Shown in pieces: positions 1 to 11,900 of a stretch of 64,000 nucleotides of DNA. Position numbers and translations under genes: made by a program. This stretch comes from Owenia fusiformis. Its lineage: Eukaryota > Annelida > Polychaeta > Sabellida > Oweniidae. The notes under the pieces are model-generated. The model was not told where the DNA came from and did not search any database. It saw only the letters and a list, made by a program, of their open reading frames with translations. The DNA is taken from contig CAIIXF020000001.1 in NCBI GenBank assembly GCA_903813345.2, positions 56,406,270-56,470,269 on the forward strand, read 5' to 3'. How positions within the stretch are numbered: the stretch's first letter is position 1; each line of letters starts with the position of its first letter.

Positions 1-900
1 ATCATCGACGATTATAAATGAATACATAAGGTGGTTTGATAGTAAATGGGTCTTCCAATCTATTTCTTTAAACAAGATGCCCAGCATTTATTCTTTTTTT
101 GTTGAATCCTTCCATTTCCATCAAATGAGTTTACACATACATTCTAAATCTGTGATGGGTATAAATGATAGATTCTAAATCTATGAAGCATTTGTCATGA
201 TAAAGAATAATATGTATTGGCAAGAAATCATTTCATTTTAAAAGTGCAGTCTCTCATATCCCAGTCTAGATTACCCCAGAAAATGTTTTTATAATATGAT
301 GATCCGTCACTTGCATCAGCAACATTCTTTGGTAAAAACCTTTCTTTTCTAAAAAATATGAAAACTTGAAAATTGCTTATCCATAAGAGGTTAATAATTC
401 AGTTACTAAATGAGTGATCGTTTCAATGGTTGATATCTACAGAAAAGAAGGCCTTTTTTGATGGTGCTTACAGATCATTATTAAAGTACATTATTACAAA
501 CCTCTTTACAATAAGATATGCCTATCTAAATAAACATAGCCCATTTAAAGATTCTTTGATGGATATTGTGTAGTCCATGTACATGTACATATAAATGCAT
601 AATTATGTATGAAGGAATGTTATTAGTATACTTTCCTCTGTTAAATGGTCAGTAAATGTAAATATAGAAGATAGAACAAGGCCAAGTTTGTTGTCATGTA
701 GTTTTAGTATCATTTGGAGCATTACCAAAACAAATAAAATCGCAGATTATTTTGGTTTGATCAATGTGAAATCCTTTCACTAAAGTAAGAGGAAGGATGG
801 ATGAAGTTTTCTAATGTAGTACATGAAGTGGCAAAATTAAAGGGCAACATTTGGATGAAGATAGTTGTTCATACCAGCATTTCCTATAAATGCTTATTAT
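1..900. other. non-coding, nothing recognised
   Basis: AT-rich sequence with no convincing exon, RNA gene or repeat boundary on either strand. It may be an upstream intron of the NRBP gene or intergenic DNA; the window does not decide which. Confidence 0.5.
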
Positions 901-977
901 TCTAACAAAGTTCAATAGGGCTGTTGTAAAGCCCTCCATCCGTCTGAAGGATAGAAGATAAAGGAGAAGAAGATATA

Positions 978-2177
978 GTGGAGGAAATCAAAGAGACAAT
1001 GAAAACAAAATTCAAGATTGAACCGGGAGAAGAACAAAATATTATACCAAGGATTCATCTTACAATTAAAATGCATAAACAGCCAATTAAATTTAGATAT
1101 ATCATTGGCTCAAAGAAAAGTTCTGTAAAACCAGCTGCCAAAAAACTGACCAAAATTCTTAAACTAGTGCAATATACTAACAAAAGATACTGTGAGAAGA
1201 TTAAGGATTATACAGGTGCCAATAGGATGTGGATCAGTGACAATAACCAAAATATGTTAGATAACATTAAAAGTGTAAATTTAAGGAACGGGGCAAGAAA
1301 CATAGCCTCGTATGATTTCTCTACACTATACACAAAGATTAATCTAACTGACATAAAGGAAAAACTGAAATGGGTGATAGATAAAGCCTTCAGAGGAGGA
1401 ACTAACCAAAAGATAACAGTAGGTGGAGATGAAGCCAAATGGGGTGGAAAGGCGGATAATAAAAAGGCATATACCAAAGGAGAGTGCAATGATCTAGTGG
1501 ATTTCATCGTGGATACAGCCTACTTTAAAGCAGGGAAATCAATTCTAAGACAAAAAATTGGAATACCGATGGGAATCGATCCGGCGCCATATATGGCAAA
1601 CCTATACTTATACAGTTATGAATTTCAAGCCATTGAGAAAATGTATAGGGAAGACTACTCCAAAGTACTAAAATATGCTAAAACTACAAGATTCATCGAT
1701 GATTTATGTACTATAAACAACGACGGAGAAATGGAGACTGATATGAAGAACATCTATCCTGAAGAACTAGTGTTAAACAAGGAAAATGAGAAGGATACAG
1801 AAACAACTTTTCTGGACATACAAATGAAAATAGTAAATAAACAAATCACTACAAAACTATACGACAAAAGGGAAAACTTCAATTTCCAAATAGTCTCATA
1901 TCCTGATCTATCTGGAAATATTCCTAGAAACCAATCTTATGGAATATTTATATCACAAATAATAAGGATTTCAAGAATCTGCAGTCAACTGGAAGATGCA
2001 ACAAACAGAGTTACCAGCCTGGGAAATAAACTACAATGTCAAGGCTACAGGAGCAACATACTAAATTCGTATACTAAGAAAGCTATAACAAGAAATAAAT
2101 GGATATGTACTAAATACAATATGCAGGAGAATATCATCATGAAGGACTGGAAAATTAATGAGAGAAGAGAACATTAA
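978..2177 (+). CDS. Penelope-like retroelement reverse transcriptase (5'-truncated copy)
   Basis: An open frame of about 400 codons with reverse transcriptase motifs in order. Motif A is YDFSTLYT (near residue 111), motif B is GIPMGIDPAPYMANLYLYS (near residue 193) and motif C is RFIDDL (near residue 240), so all three catalytic aspartates are present. These are followed by FLDIQMKI and a YDKRENFNFQI stretch. The combination of a 'STLYT' motif A and a 'PMG...AP..A.L.LYSYE' motif B is what I recall from a retroelement family abundant in corals and bivalves that is related to Penelope-like elements. The frame is open back to about 948, where it meets Helitron-like sequence, so the copy looks 5'-truncated; the listed start is a GTG and is not a real initiator. 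No GIY-YIG endonuclease domain was seen downstream. Assignment to another non-LTR lineage is possible. Confidence 0.65.
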   Translation: MEEIKETMKTKFKIEPGEEQNIIPRIHLTIKMHKQPIKFRYIIGSKKSSVKPAAKKLTKILKLVQYTNKRYCEKIKDYTGANRMWISDNNQNMLDNIKSVNLRNGARNIASYDFSTLYTKINLTDIKEKLKWVIDKAFRGGTNQKITVGGDEAKWGGKADNKKAYTKGECNDLVDFIVDTAYFKAGKSILRQKIGIPMGIDPAPYMANLYLYSYEFQAIEKMYREDYSKVLKYAKTTRFIDDLCTINNDGEMETDMKNIYPEELVLNKENEKDTETTFLDIQMKIVNKQITTKLYDKRENFNFQIVSYPDLSGNIPRNQSYGIFISQIIRISRICSQLEDATNRVTSLGNKLQCQGYRSNILNSYTKKAITRNKWICTKYNMQENIIMKDWKINERREH

Positions 2178-3051
2178 CAAATGAATATGAAACAGTATCT
2201 TCTCCGCAAAGAGGGTAAACTAAGATGACAAATCAGCATAAGACCAACAGTAAGGGGAAGGGGAGAGTTTTCCGGCCGGATCAAAACGTTTAACCCACCT
2301 ATGCGCAGTCTCAAGTCTGTGGACCCTGAAGAAAGATAAGTAACATCGCAATCAAATCAAGACAATGAAAGAAGAAAATGAATGAAGAAACCAATGCAGC
2401 AACAACAAATGATGTCCGTTCATCTGTCCAGTCACTTATCTCCAGCATAACTTGGAAAAGTGGTAATTTAAAGAATATCTGTTTTCATCTCAAATTAAAG
2501 AGATGGGTATCATTACTACATGGATTTTGATAGCATATATGTGGGATTTAACTATTTGAAATCAAATTCTTCCTGTTTTGGATTATCCCCAAAAGATATT
2601 GTTCCAAGAAATATTTTGTTCAAAATTGTTTTGTGAAGTTCCTTAGAGTTGTCATTTTCTAGTTTGCTAAATAATCCAACAGCATCGATAATGAGTATTC
2701 CTTGAATGAGTATTCTTTGAAGATATAGGAAAGCTGTCTGTTCGTTTGTCTGGGCAATAAATCAAATACCGATTGACAGATTTGATTCAAAGTTTATAGG
2801 CTTATGCCTTATTGGTGGAGGACCTCTGCTCAAGAATGAATTTTAAATATGGCGTCAGAATTTCAAAATGGCCACCATTTTTCGTAAAAAACATTCTCTT
2901 CAATTACTCAAATATTTTGTTCAGATTATATATGGTGATATACCTACAGACAAAGGAACTCTTCTCGAAACATAATCTACTCAAATACTAATAGGCAGAT
3001 TTGGTTCAAATTTCATCCATATTACTTAGGGACAAAGGAGCTCTGTTCAAG

Positions 3052-3783
3052 AAGAAAGGTCCATGTGCAGTATGGCAAGTGATTTTAGACAGTCATATAT
3101 TGAACCATGAATATTTTCTGGGCATAAATACAGTGGTTTTTATTAAAACAATATGTTTTCTTTCAAGTAAAGTACCCATGATGATAAAAATATCAATCGA
3201 ACAATTCGAAAATTTATGAATAGGGACCCCATGTTAACATTTTTTTCAAAATGTTGAACCTATTTACTCAAAAGAGGATTTTCTTTTTCTGTTTTTATTG
3301 CATAAAAAGATTATTCACAAGGGGTCTAAAACTTCTTCAAAAGTAGAATGGTATTGAAAGTCTAGTTTTGAAGATATCAATTTTCGATGACCAAAATAAT
3401 GCTGAAAACAATGGATAGCACGAGTTTTCCCTAGGGGAAAATAACATGGGATATGTGGTTTTTAACTTTAACGGATTTCAATACGCATCCCCTTTTCAGA
3501 AATCGTTAATATATAGTGTAGAAGAAACTTTTGATGTGTTTAAATTAAGAAAAACAAGATCCTCTTTTTAGAAAATGAGCCTAACATTTTTAAAAAAGTG
3601 CCAAGTAGGCCCTAATCCATAATTATTCAGAGAGTTAGAATGATATTTTACTATCATGGGGACTTCACTTGAGAGAAAACATATTGTTTTAATAAAAAAC
3701 ACTGTATTGATAGCCAGCAAGTACCCATGGTGAAAGATATGACCATTTAAAATCACTTGCCATACCGCACATGGACCTTTTCA
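3052..3783. repeat. long inverted repeat (foldback) inside the old Helitron copy
   Basis: The left arm (about 3,052-3,310) and right arm (about 3,540-3,783) are reverse complements with moderate divergence, separated by roughly 230 bp. The outer ends read GGTCCATGTGC on the left and GCACATGGACC on the right. Short frames translated from the two arms on opposite strands share the strings INTV-FIKTICFLSS, which is a by-product of the inversion and not protein evidence. Confidence 0.7.
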
Positions 3784-3854
3784 AGATGGCCACTATTTAT
3801 CGAAACATGTTTTGTTTGGTGGGATTTGCTACTCGTGGAGTTGCTGTTTTCTAG

Positions 3855-5400
3855 TTTGGCAAAAAGGGGGATGGCTGTACCTAAATGTAAAATTTTACAG
3901 CAGTGGTTGGGTCTATTCAGTATGATTAAAAAGTTTTTTCAATAATATCATAATAACAAAGATTTTATCCAGGATTAGTCAACCAGTGATTCAACAGATT
4001 AGAATAAAGACTACAGTTTAGAATTGCTGATTAATTTTACTGAATATATTACATCTCCTGTTGCAATACCTCCCATCTAGCTATAGCATTACATCTATAT
4101 CCGTACCAAATACATTCAAGCATTGTGCAATGTTTTGTATTTCGTAATTGCTGCTGTATCTCATTATATGTCTGAAGTAAACATTTGTCTCCAGTATTAA
4201 TTCTCTCTTCTTCCATTTGGTTGTACATTCCAAGACCATCACTCCTTGCAAATTGAAACTGAATTTAAGATGTCAGTTTAGAATAATTAAATTGTCTGGC
4301 AGATGAACAATTGTCAAGAAATGTTCTTTATCACTCACAGTTATTCCATCTTTGTCTCAGTACAATTCTTTCCTGTTTTTTTAATTTCCATTTTTTGAGT
4401 TCTTAAATAATACTTGTTTTGTCCATATCTCAGTTTATATACAAACAGTCAGTTTTATGAGATACAGTATATACTGTACTTTTTTTTCAACCGTTTTTTT
4501 TTCGAAATGAAGATTCTCCTGATTTTTCCCCACACCTCCTTTGTTCTTACCTGTAAGTTAGAGGCAGGTATGGCGTTCTTTCATGCTTTTCTAATAAAAA
4601 ATGTATATCACCCTCTAATTCACATCTTCAAATAGAAAATGTAGAATCCACTTTTATTTAACCATCTTATTTGTTTTTTGTTTACTTAGATAATAGAACA
4701 TGGGGAAATTATAGCTCCTCTGGTAAGTGAATATGCCTATGATCTGAACTGGTTGTCCTCCAAATCAGAAAATTATCCTCCAAATTCTGTCATCTAAATC
4801 ATGATATTGTGTTCAAAATAAATCTTTTTCTAAATGATTTTCTGGGATCTATTCGGGTATTTCATGTTAAAATTTTTCTTAATCTTGCTTTGAGCCTTTG
4901 TGACCCCCCCTTTCAAACGTCACCTCCACAAACTGGTGGTGAAGTAGATAGGGGGGGGGGGGATCAAAGATCATACCAACCGATTGTGACACCTGGGATT
5001 TGGAGAATCAGTTCATCTTGGTATATTTAGCAATAGAAATATCAATGGCACTTAATTCTCCTTCTTTGTATCATTTATCTTTAGATAAAGCTTAACATTG
5101 GTGTTAGAAATCCCAGCATCCATGCTTGATGCACCTTGTTATGGTGTGGAATCATGGACTTATCTTAAACGTTCATAAATAAAATACTTATTATAAATCA
5201 TTGATTGATATATAAATCAAATGAACCATAGAAAACATCATCCTTAGTCTTAACTATAGTTATGCACTTTTGATGTATTTAATGTTTTTGATTATTGAGT
5301 TTTTTATAGACTTGCTTTCTGAAATGCTTTTGTACTTTTTAAAGATTGCTCCTTATTATTGCTTCCTTGGGTGCTATAATGTGATCAGTTTGCCAGGAGT
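3855..5400. other. non-coding; one possible 33-nt microexon
   Basis: No gene recognised. At 4,690-4,722 a 33-nt open segment (encoding IIEHGEIIAPL) lies between an acceptor-like ...TACTTAG and a strong donor GTAAGT. It does not match the NRBP N-terminus as I know it, so it is only a weak microexon candidate. A G-run sits at about 4,952-4,963. Confidence 0.3.
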
Positions 5401-5404
5401 GGGT

Positions 5405-6000
5405 GGCAGGTTAGGCATTTTTAAAAATTTTGTCTACCCATTTCCAGGTGAACCGTTTATGCACAGATTTCAGGAATGTTATTCTTGTATGAAAATCTAG
5501 AACTCATTAGTTTTTAGGCATTCTGGGTAAATGTTAAGGTGGCAAATTAAGATTTTCTGTCATAAAGTATTGTCTCTTAAGTCTTGCATATGCGTTTTTC
5601 AAATTTTCAGGGATGTTTCTTATAACTGCACTGATTAGTTTTAGGCATTCTGGATAAGCGTAAAGGTGACCATTTTGGATTTTCTAACCTAAAATGTTGA
5701 CTGTAAAGTATTCTCTACACAAACTGTTTCACGAGTTAATTTGAAATTTTTAGGGCTGTTTCTAGGCATGAAACTCTAAAACTGATCAGTTTTTGGGCAT
5801 TTTGGGTGAATGGTAAGGTGGCCATTTTCAATCCTAAAATCGTGTGTGTAAAATTTTGTCTACTTGTTCAAGCCAAATTGTTTTATAGATTCATCTGAAC
5901 TTTTAAGGGATGTTCCTTGATATGGAAGTTTTGAATTGATTAGTTATAGGCATTCTGGGTAAATGTTAAGGTGGCTATTTTGGACTTTCAGTCAGGAAAA
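5405..6000 (+). repeat. degenerate tandem repeat, unit about 125-160 bp, about 4-5 copies
   Basis: The core TTAGGCATTCTGGGTAAATG recurs with changes near 5,412, 5,513, 5,640, 5,790 and 5,945. Each copy is followed by AAGGTGGC and then a pyrimidine-rich stretch. Divergence between copies is substantial, suggesting an old array. Confidence 0.65.
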
Positions 6001-6146
6001 TTGTCTATTCTATTCAAAGATGTGATATTGTCCACCCTGTGTTTTGTTCATTTTGGGATGCCTTTAATGTAGTTCATGTTTTTCACACTTTTATATATTT
6101 ATGTTGCATTAAAAGTATCACAATGTTTTCCAGTCCTAACTTGAAC

Positions 6147-7208
6147 CTGTCACCTTAGAAATTTGCGTTTCTGCGATTGCAATGCGATTCTGCAAAATAG
6201 GGGATCATTTGCAAAATTCCCAATTTCGCGCAAAAAGCAAGAAATTTAAAGTTTGGAGTTGGCGCATAGTTCATTACCTTCTTGAATGCTGTTCAATCCA
6301 GAGAGATATCGGAGATCCATCTATATGTGTTTCGATAAAATTTAGCGTGATTCCTCCAAATATTGGTAAGTATTTCCGTAAGAAATAGATAAACAATATT
6401 GTATACAGACAATATATATTGTTACTGAATGGGGTATTTTGTGGATCTATCAATTCCAAGTTGAATTTGTCATTGTTTCAAGGAGGATTGGCTCCCAGAG
6501 TGCAACATCGATATTCTGCCCCATATATGGGTATGTCGTGCTACAAAATTTGAATTCCAACGACCGCCATTTTGTTCACTTCAACATTTGAATCGTGAAT
6601 TTTGGTCTTATTTCCCAACGAAAAATTCCAAAACTCACAAGAAATGATCGAGATATTGGTTCGAATATTTTGAACTGTTTATTTTGAATTTATAATCGGT
6701 TATAATTTCAGAAAATAACGACATTTCGGCGTTTTCATTGTTGGAAAATATCGACTTCGATTCTGGGAGCCAATCCTCCTTGTCATTGTTTCGAACTGCA
6801 AGCAATCTGCATTTTACACTATTAAAAGTGCTGGATCGCAATAATTTTAAGTGAAAAGATTAACAATCATACTCAATTTGTAATAAGGTAGGGCCCATGT
6901 CGTGATGAAAACATCTGCCAAACAACGTGTCAGTGACTACCCTTAGGGAATGCTGCACGAGGACGGTAGAATATTATTTTGCACTCTACATGTAGATCTA
7001 AACAATGTCAGTGTTGAGCATCAGAAATTAAAGTCATCAATTGACTCATAGTTTAACAGTTAAATATCATTTTTTCTTGCAAATTTCAATTTTATGATGC
7101 CAAATTTTGATGCAAAATCATCGCAAAATGCTTAATTTTTAAATTGCAAAATCCAAAATCTCATTCGCAAAATTATAAATTAAAATATGCAAATTTCTTA
7201 GGGGACAG
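6147..7208. mobile_element. inverted-repeat element with GCAAA-rich ends
   Basis: CTGTCACCTTAGAAATTTGC at the left end is mirrored by GCAAATTTCTTAGGGGACAG at the right end. The interior next to both ends is rich in GCAAAAT/ATTTTGC motifs. No coding capacity was seen. A second element (6,480-6,781) is inserted in it. Target duplication was not resolved. Confidence 0.5.
6480..6781. mobile_element. 302-bp Mutator-like MITE with 11-bp target duplication
   Basis: The ends are AAGGAGGATTGGCTCCCAGA and its reverse complement (TCTGGGAGCCAATCCTCCTT). The flanks at 6,469-6,479 and 6,782-6,792 are identical (GTCATTGTTTC), giving an 11-bp target duplication. Duplications of 8-11 bp with long terminal inverted repeats are typical of Mutator-like elements. 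It carries no open frame for a transposase and is nested in the 6,147-7,208 element. Confidence 0.75.
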
Positions 7209-8936
7209 ATGAAACTTGTGCATGTTAGCAGATGATTATTGTCTGTATATCTTGATTTAAATAGCAAATCTAAATTATTTAATCAAATTCACTATTTTAT
7301 GATTTGGTTTCCTCACCTGCCATAGTTAGTCATTGCAATTAAGAAAGATATAAGGAGTATTAGTATATGTAAGTGGTAAAATATTAGACGGTAATCTTGT
7401 TATATATCAGTATGTATTTCTTTTGATGGTTTGGCGACAACTAAATACATATTCTCCCTGACTCTGAAAAGAGACCTCACTCCCACTCCTCAAACCTTGA
7501 TTTTCTTCCCCCACATGCTGGATTTCCTTAATGCACATACTGCAATAACTGTGGTTACCATAGTAACAATTCCAAAATTATTATTCTTAGCGATTTGTAG
7601 GTTAAGATTTAATCTGGATATGTTTTTTATGACCTTATTAACCTTAACAACTTCCATCATGCTTCAATTGTCTAAGGCGACACCTCCAAAGGTTCACACT
7701 AAAGTATAAATCTAATCCATTCTTCATGCATACAGTATATGATAAAAGGCTATTTATTTATTTATTTTTCATATCATATGCTGAAATATTCAGTCCTTAC
7801 AATGATACTTACACCGCGACCGAGCTTTTGTCTTATATCCATCTCTCATTTCAATGATTTGCTCTTGGAACAGAATCATTGTGTGTGTTATTTTTGTGTA
7901 GCTTATTTTTGGCTCATTTTATTTTAATGTACTATTGTACTTCATAACTCAGATTTTTGAACAAGGGTGGGTTGGAAGTTTAAGTGATAATATTATGAAT
8001 TTTGTGTGAAACCTTTGAGATTGTCCCTTAATAATTGCCTCATCTGTGGACATTGGGATTTCACAGTAATGCTTATTTTGCTATCAGTATATTTTTATGA
8101 ATATGCCTTCGTCTATTTCAGTAAACATGATATTGTACTTGTATGTAATTGTTTTATAGGCTACCCATATAAACAAGTATTGACATCCAATATCTCAATA
8201 AATCATATAAAATATAAATACACCCTTGAGCCAGGGGGGGGGGGGTTGATGGGTTTGAGCGAACTCCCCCCTGGCCAAAAAATCTTTCAAAATCATGCAG
8301 TTTTTCACACCATTCTGAGCACTTTGTAAGTGATTTTGGCCATTTTTGGACCAAAATTGTCACAAGTGAGCCCCCCCTGGAATTTTTTTAAAAGTGAACC
8401 CCCTTGGCAAATCCTGGCCATGGGCCTGAACACAATGTTTTGATATAGGTTTAGAGGGCTGATACTCAATAATATAATTACCGTTTGCAAGAATATAAAA
8501 ATAAATGAAATCCACACATGGTGTTTATGCAAAATTGCTTCTTCTATTCTACTCAACCAAATAAAGAAAGAATTGATTTCATGAAATAGGATAAAAAGCT
8601 TCTTCCATTTGAAGTTAATAACATGTGCTTAGCTTTCAAATTAAATAATAACAATTTACCTATGATTTATCTTGAAAGCCCATTCTTTGCTGAAATCAAA
8701 AATGGTTTATGTACCTTGAGGTTAACAATTTTCAAAAATGCAATAAAGTGGATTACAAGGGATACATATTTTTCAATCTTTACAGAAGATAATATATCAA
8801 AATTATAACTATTGATCACCATTATGATGTATCTTATGTTTTAGGATATTTAATATGTAAGTAATTGAGCCACTTTGTTCAAAAAAACACCTTCAGAATT
8901 TTACATTTTTTCTACATCAATTTCCATCTATTTCAG
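7209..8936. other. non-coding, probable NRBP upstream intron
   Basis: No exon was recognised on either strand. Around 8,236-8,425 there is a G-run and C-rich blocks of the form GAACTCCCCCCTGGCC, GAGCCCCCCCTGG and GAACCCCCTTGGC, which look like a diverged dispersed repeat. The sequence directly upstream of 8,937 is a good polypyrimidine tract ending in TTTCAG. Confidence 0.5.
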
Positions 8937-11900
8937 GATAAGATACGTCAAGTGTTTGACAACTTGATTCAGCTGGACCATGCCAACCTAGTAAAGTTCC
9001 ACAAATACTGGATTGACAGCAAGACAAAGCAGGATGATCCTAAAGCCAAGTCCAGTAAACCCAGGGTGTGTATTTTAATAGATACCTCCATGCATATATC
9101 TAATGTGTAACATTAGTGCACATGTGTTTACATACAGTAAAACCTGTCCGATGGAATACCTCTCTGTAGGGAAAACCTATGAACAAGGAATGCTTTTCAA
9201 AAGAACCGAATATTTTTCCATTGACTTACATGTTAACAGACCCTCTCTGTAGGGAAAACCTGTGAACAGGGAACAAGGAACACTATTTTGGGGCAAATTA
9301 TGAAAATTCACCTGTGAACAAGGAATATTGGTGACACTGTATATTCCATTATTTTTCAGAGGTGTGAAAGTCTTAAGCCAATATCTGAATATAAAAAGCT
9401 TAGATATATGATTATGAGAATATGATTGAGATTAAGATAAGCCAATTGTTGACATGATGTAGCATCCCACCCACTGTTAATTACCCTGATTTATTTTAAA
9501 ACTAATACTAATCTGTTTGTTACTTATTATCATGACACCAATTCTTCCTTTCAAAAACCTAATTACATCAAATCAGTTGTGATAATCTAGGGACTAACAC
9601 AATTGTTTTATGGAGATAATAGATAGTAAGTACACGGTCATGTTGAGCCAAATCTCTTTAAATCTTTTACTGATCCAACTTCTAGATTATCAATGATATA
9701 AAATAGGGTTGCTGAAACTTGAAATTCTGTTCTTAGCAATATATCTCTACACATCATACCAATGATTACATCAACTAGACATCATCAGACACTAGAAGCA
9801 GCTAAAATCAACATGGGGAGAATGTAACCAAGTATGGAATCGGCATTTGTACAATCAATCAATATATATACAAATATTCTTATTCGGCAAGTTTGAGTTT
9901 GCTGAAAGTGCGGCCCCTCTCTATAGGGAAAACCTCTGAACAAGGAAACTTTCCTCCAGTCCCAAGAGCATTCCCTGTTCGCAGGTTTTACTGGTATTAT
10001 CAATCTTTGTGTTCCATTTGTTGTTTCCCATATTTCAAGATCAACATCTTGCTTTGTATCATCATCACTTTCACCATCATCACTTTTACCATGAAGATAC
10101 ATTTGAATCATCAAGTTTTCCCCCATCATGCTACATATCTGTCATTGTGTTACATTTAAGTCTGCTATCATATTACATTTGTATCATTATGTTAAGAATA
10201 TTGAAGTCACCACATTACATTTATGTTTCTTATTACATCTGTGTATCAGAATTTGAAATAATACACTCTCTAGATCTGTCTGTCTAGTATAAAACTGTCT
10301 AGATTGTGTATCATTACCTTTTCATCAAACATCAAGCCAATAAAAACAAACAAACAAACAAACAAACAAACAAACAAACAAACAAACAAACAAACAAACC
10401 ATTATGTTTCATCCATTTCAGGTGATCTTCATCACAGAGTACATGTCCTCTGGCTCTCTCAAGCAGTTCCTCAAGAAGACTAAGAAAAACAATAAGACAC
10501 TGAAGGTATGTATCAATTCTTGAGTCATTAGGGGTGATGTATGAATATTAACATTTGTGTATGTTAATTTCATTATCCCAACGAACGAAGTTCTGTAGGG
10601 ATATAGTGAAGCCCTCCGTCCGTCCGTCCGTCAGTCAGTCAGTCAGTCAGTCCGTCCGTCTGTCCGGAAGATAACTCAAATATTAGTTGACCGATTTTCT
10701 TCATATTTGGTGGAAAGATGTATATTGATAAATAGTTTTACGCAAAAAAAATTTTTTTCAAGATGGCCGCCACTTTAAAAATGACGAGACTTTTTCGCAA
10801 AAATCATAGATTTTTCATTCTAAACCAAAGTAATTAATATTATTGTTTGAAATTTTGGTAGTATATTCACAACATCTATCTATTTCACATATATTGTTTT
10901 TCATCCTGACCCCCAGGAGCCGTGTATGGGGGGTCAGGAAAACAAAGATTTTCGCTAATTTTTAGATCTTTCTGAAGTATAGCTTTATTATACTCAAATG
11001 GAAGGCAATTAAGAGTAGATTGCAAATATTGTATCTTTTTTCTGATTCGAGCCTCGTAAAATTCAAAATGGCCGTCTAATGTACGATTTCGCAATAATTT
11101 TTCGATCCCTTCAAAGTATGGCTATATTATACTCAAATTGAAGGAATTTTTGAGTAGATCACAATTATGGTATTATTTTTCAGATTTGTACCTCAGAAAA
11201 TTCAAAATGGCTGTTTTGCATGAATTCGTAATTCTAAAATCTAAATTTTCCAATTTTAATCAAAGTAATGAGTATAATTGATTGGAATTCGGTAATTGAT
11301 ATTTTCGTCGTTGGGATTTGCTACTCCGCGGAGTTGCCGTTATCTAGTTAGGAAAGTGGGTAATTTTCCTCATTAGCAAAGTTTGTTAATTCATTTGAAA
11401 GGCAAATCAACACTTTCACTTCACTATATAGGGGAGTCAATGGATTATTAAAATAATGTGATAAATTAAAAATGAGGTGTCCCTACCCATACATTTTACT
11501 GAACATACAGACTGTAACTGCCTTGTCAACATTTGAGGAATGCTGTGAATTTATTTTAGAGTATGTACAATTAACATATTATTTTATAGTAATGTTAGGA
11601 TGTTATATTCAATATCCTAGATATATCTCATCAGAGTTGTGGTACTATTGATTAATCCATAAAATAGCAAAAATGAAATAAAACCTGCTATTTACATAGT
11701 ATATCATGTATGAGTGAAAGATGATTTATTTTATTTGCTATAAAACAGCTGGCTTTTGTACTTCAACATAGCTAATTCAATCAAAATGTCAACACTTATC
11801 TCAAAAATTAGCTAATCTCATTTATTTTATAAATTCATGACACATAACATTTACTTAGTTTTCACTGGTAGACATGGTCCAGGTTGTGTCTATCGTTCTG

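Larger units (their letters stand above)
901..3854 (+). mobile_element. old Helitron-like non-autonomous copy, interrupted
   Basis: The left end (TCTAACAAAGTTC followed by a TAGGG-CCCTCC block) aligns with the left end of the cleaner copy at 10,576. The right end, with a GGGATTTGCTACT core, a short hairpin (ACTC gtg GAGT) and a terminal CTAG followed by T at 3,851-3,854, aligns with that copy's right end. A 5' TC, a 3' hairpin and a CTRR end at an A/T target are the known Helitron signature. The unit is far longer than the 772-bp copy because a Penelope-like retroelement lies inside it and because it holds an internal inverted repeat (3,052-3,783). No Rep/helicase coding was seen. The boundaries are inferred from two copies only. 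Confidence 0.5.

Noticed and set aside
1208-1507. 99-codon minus-strand frame
   Set aside because: Shadow of the reverse transcriptase frame on the other strand.
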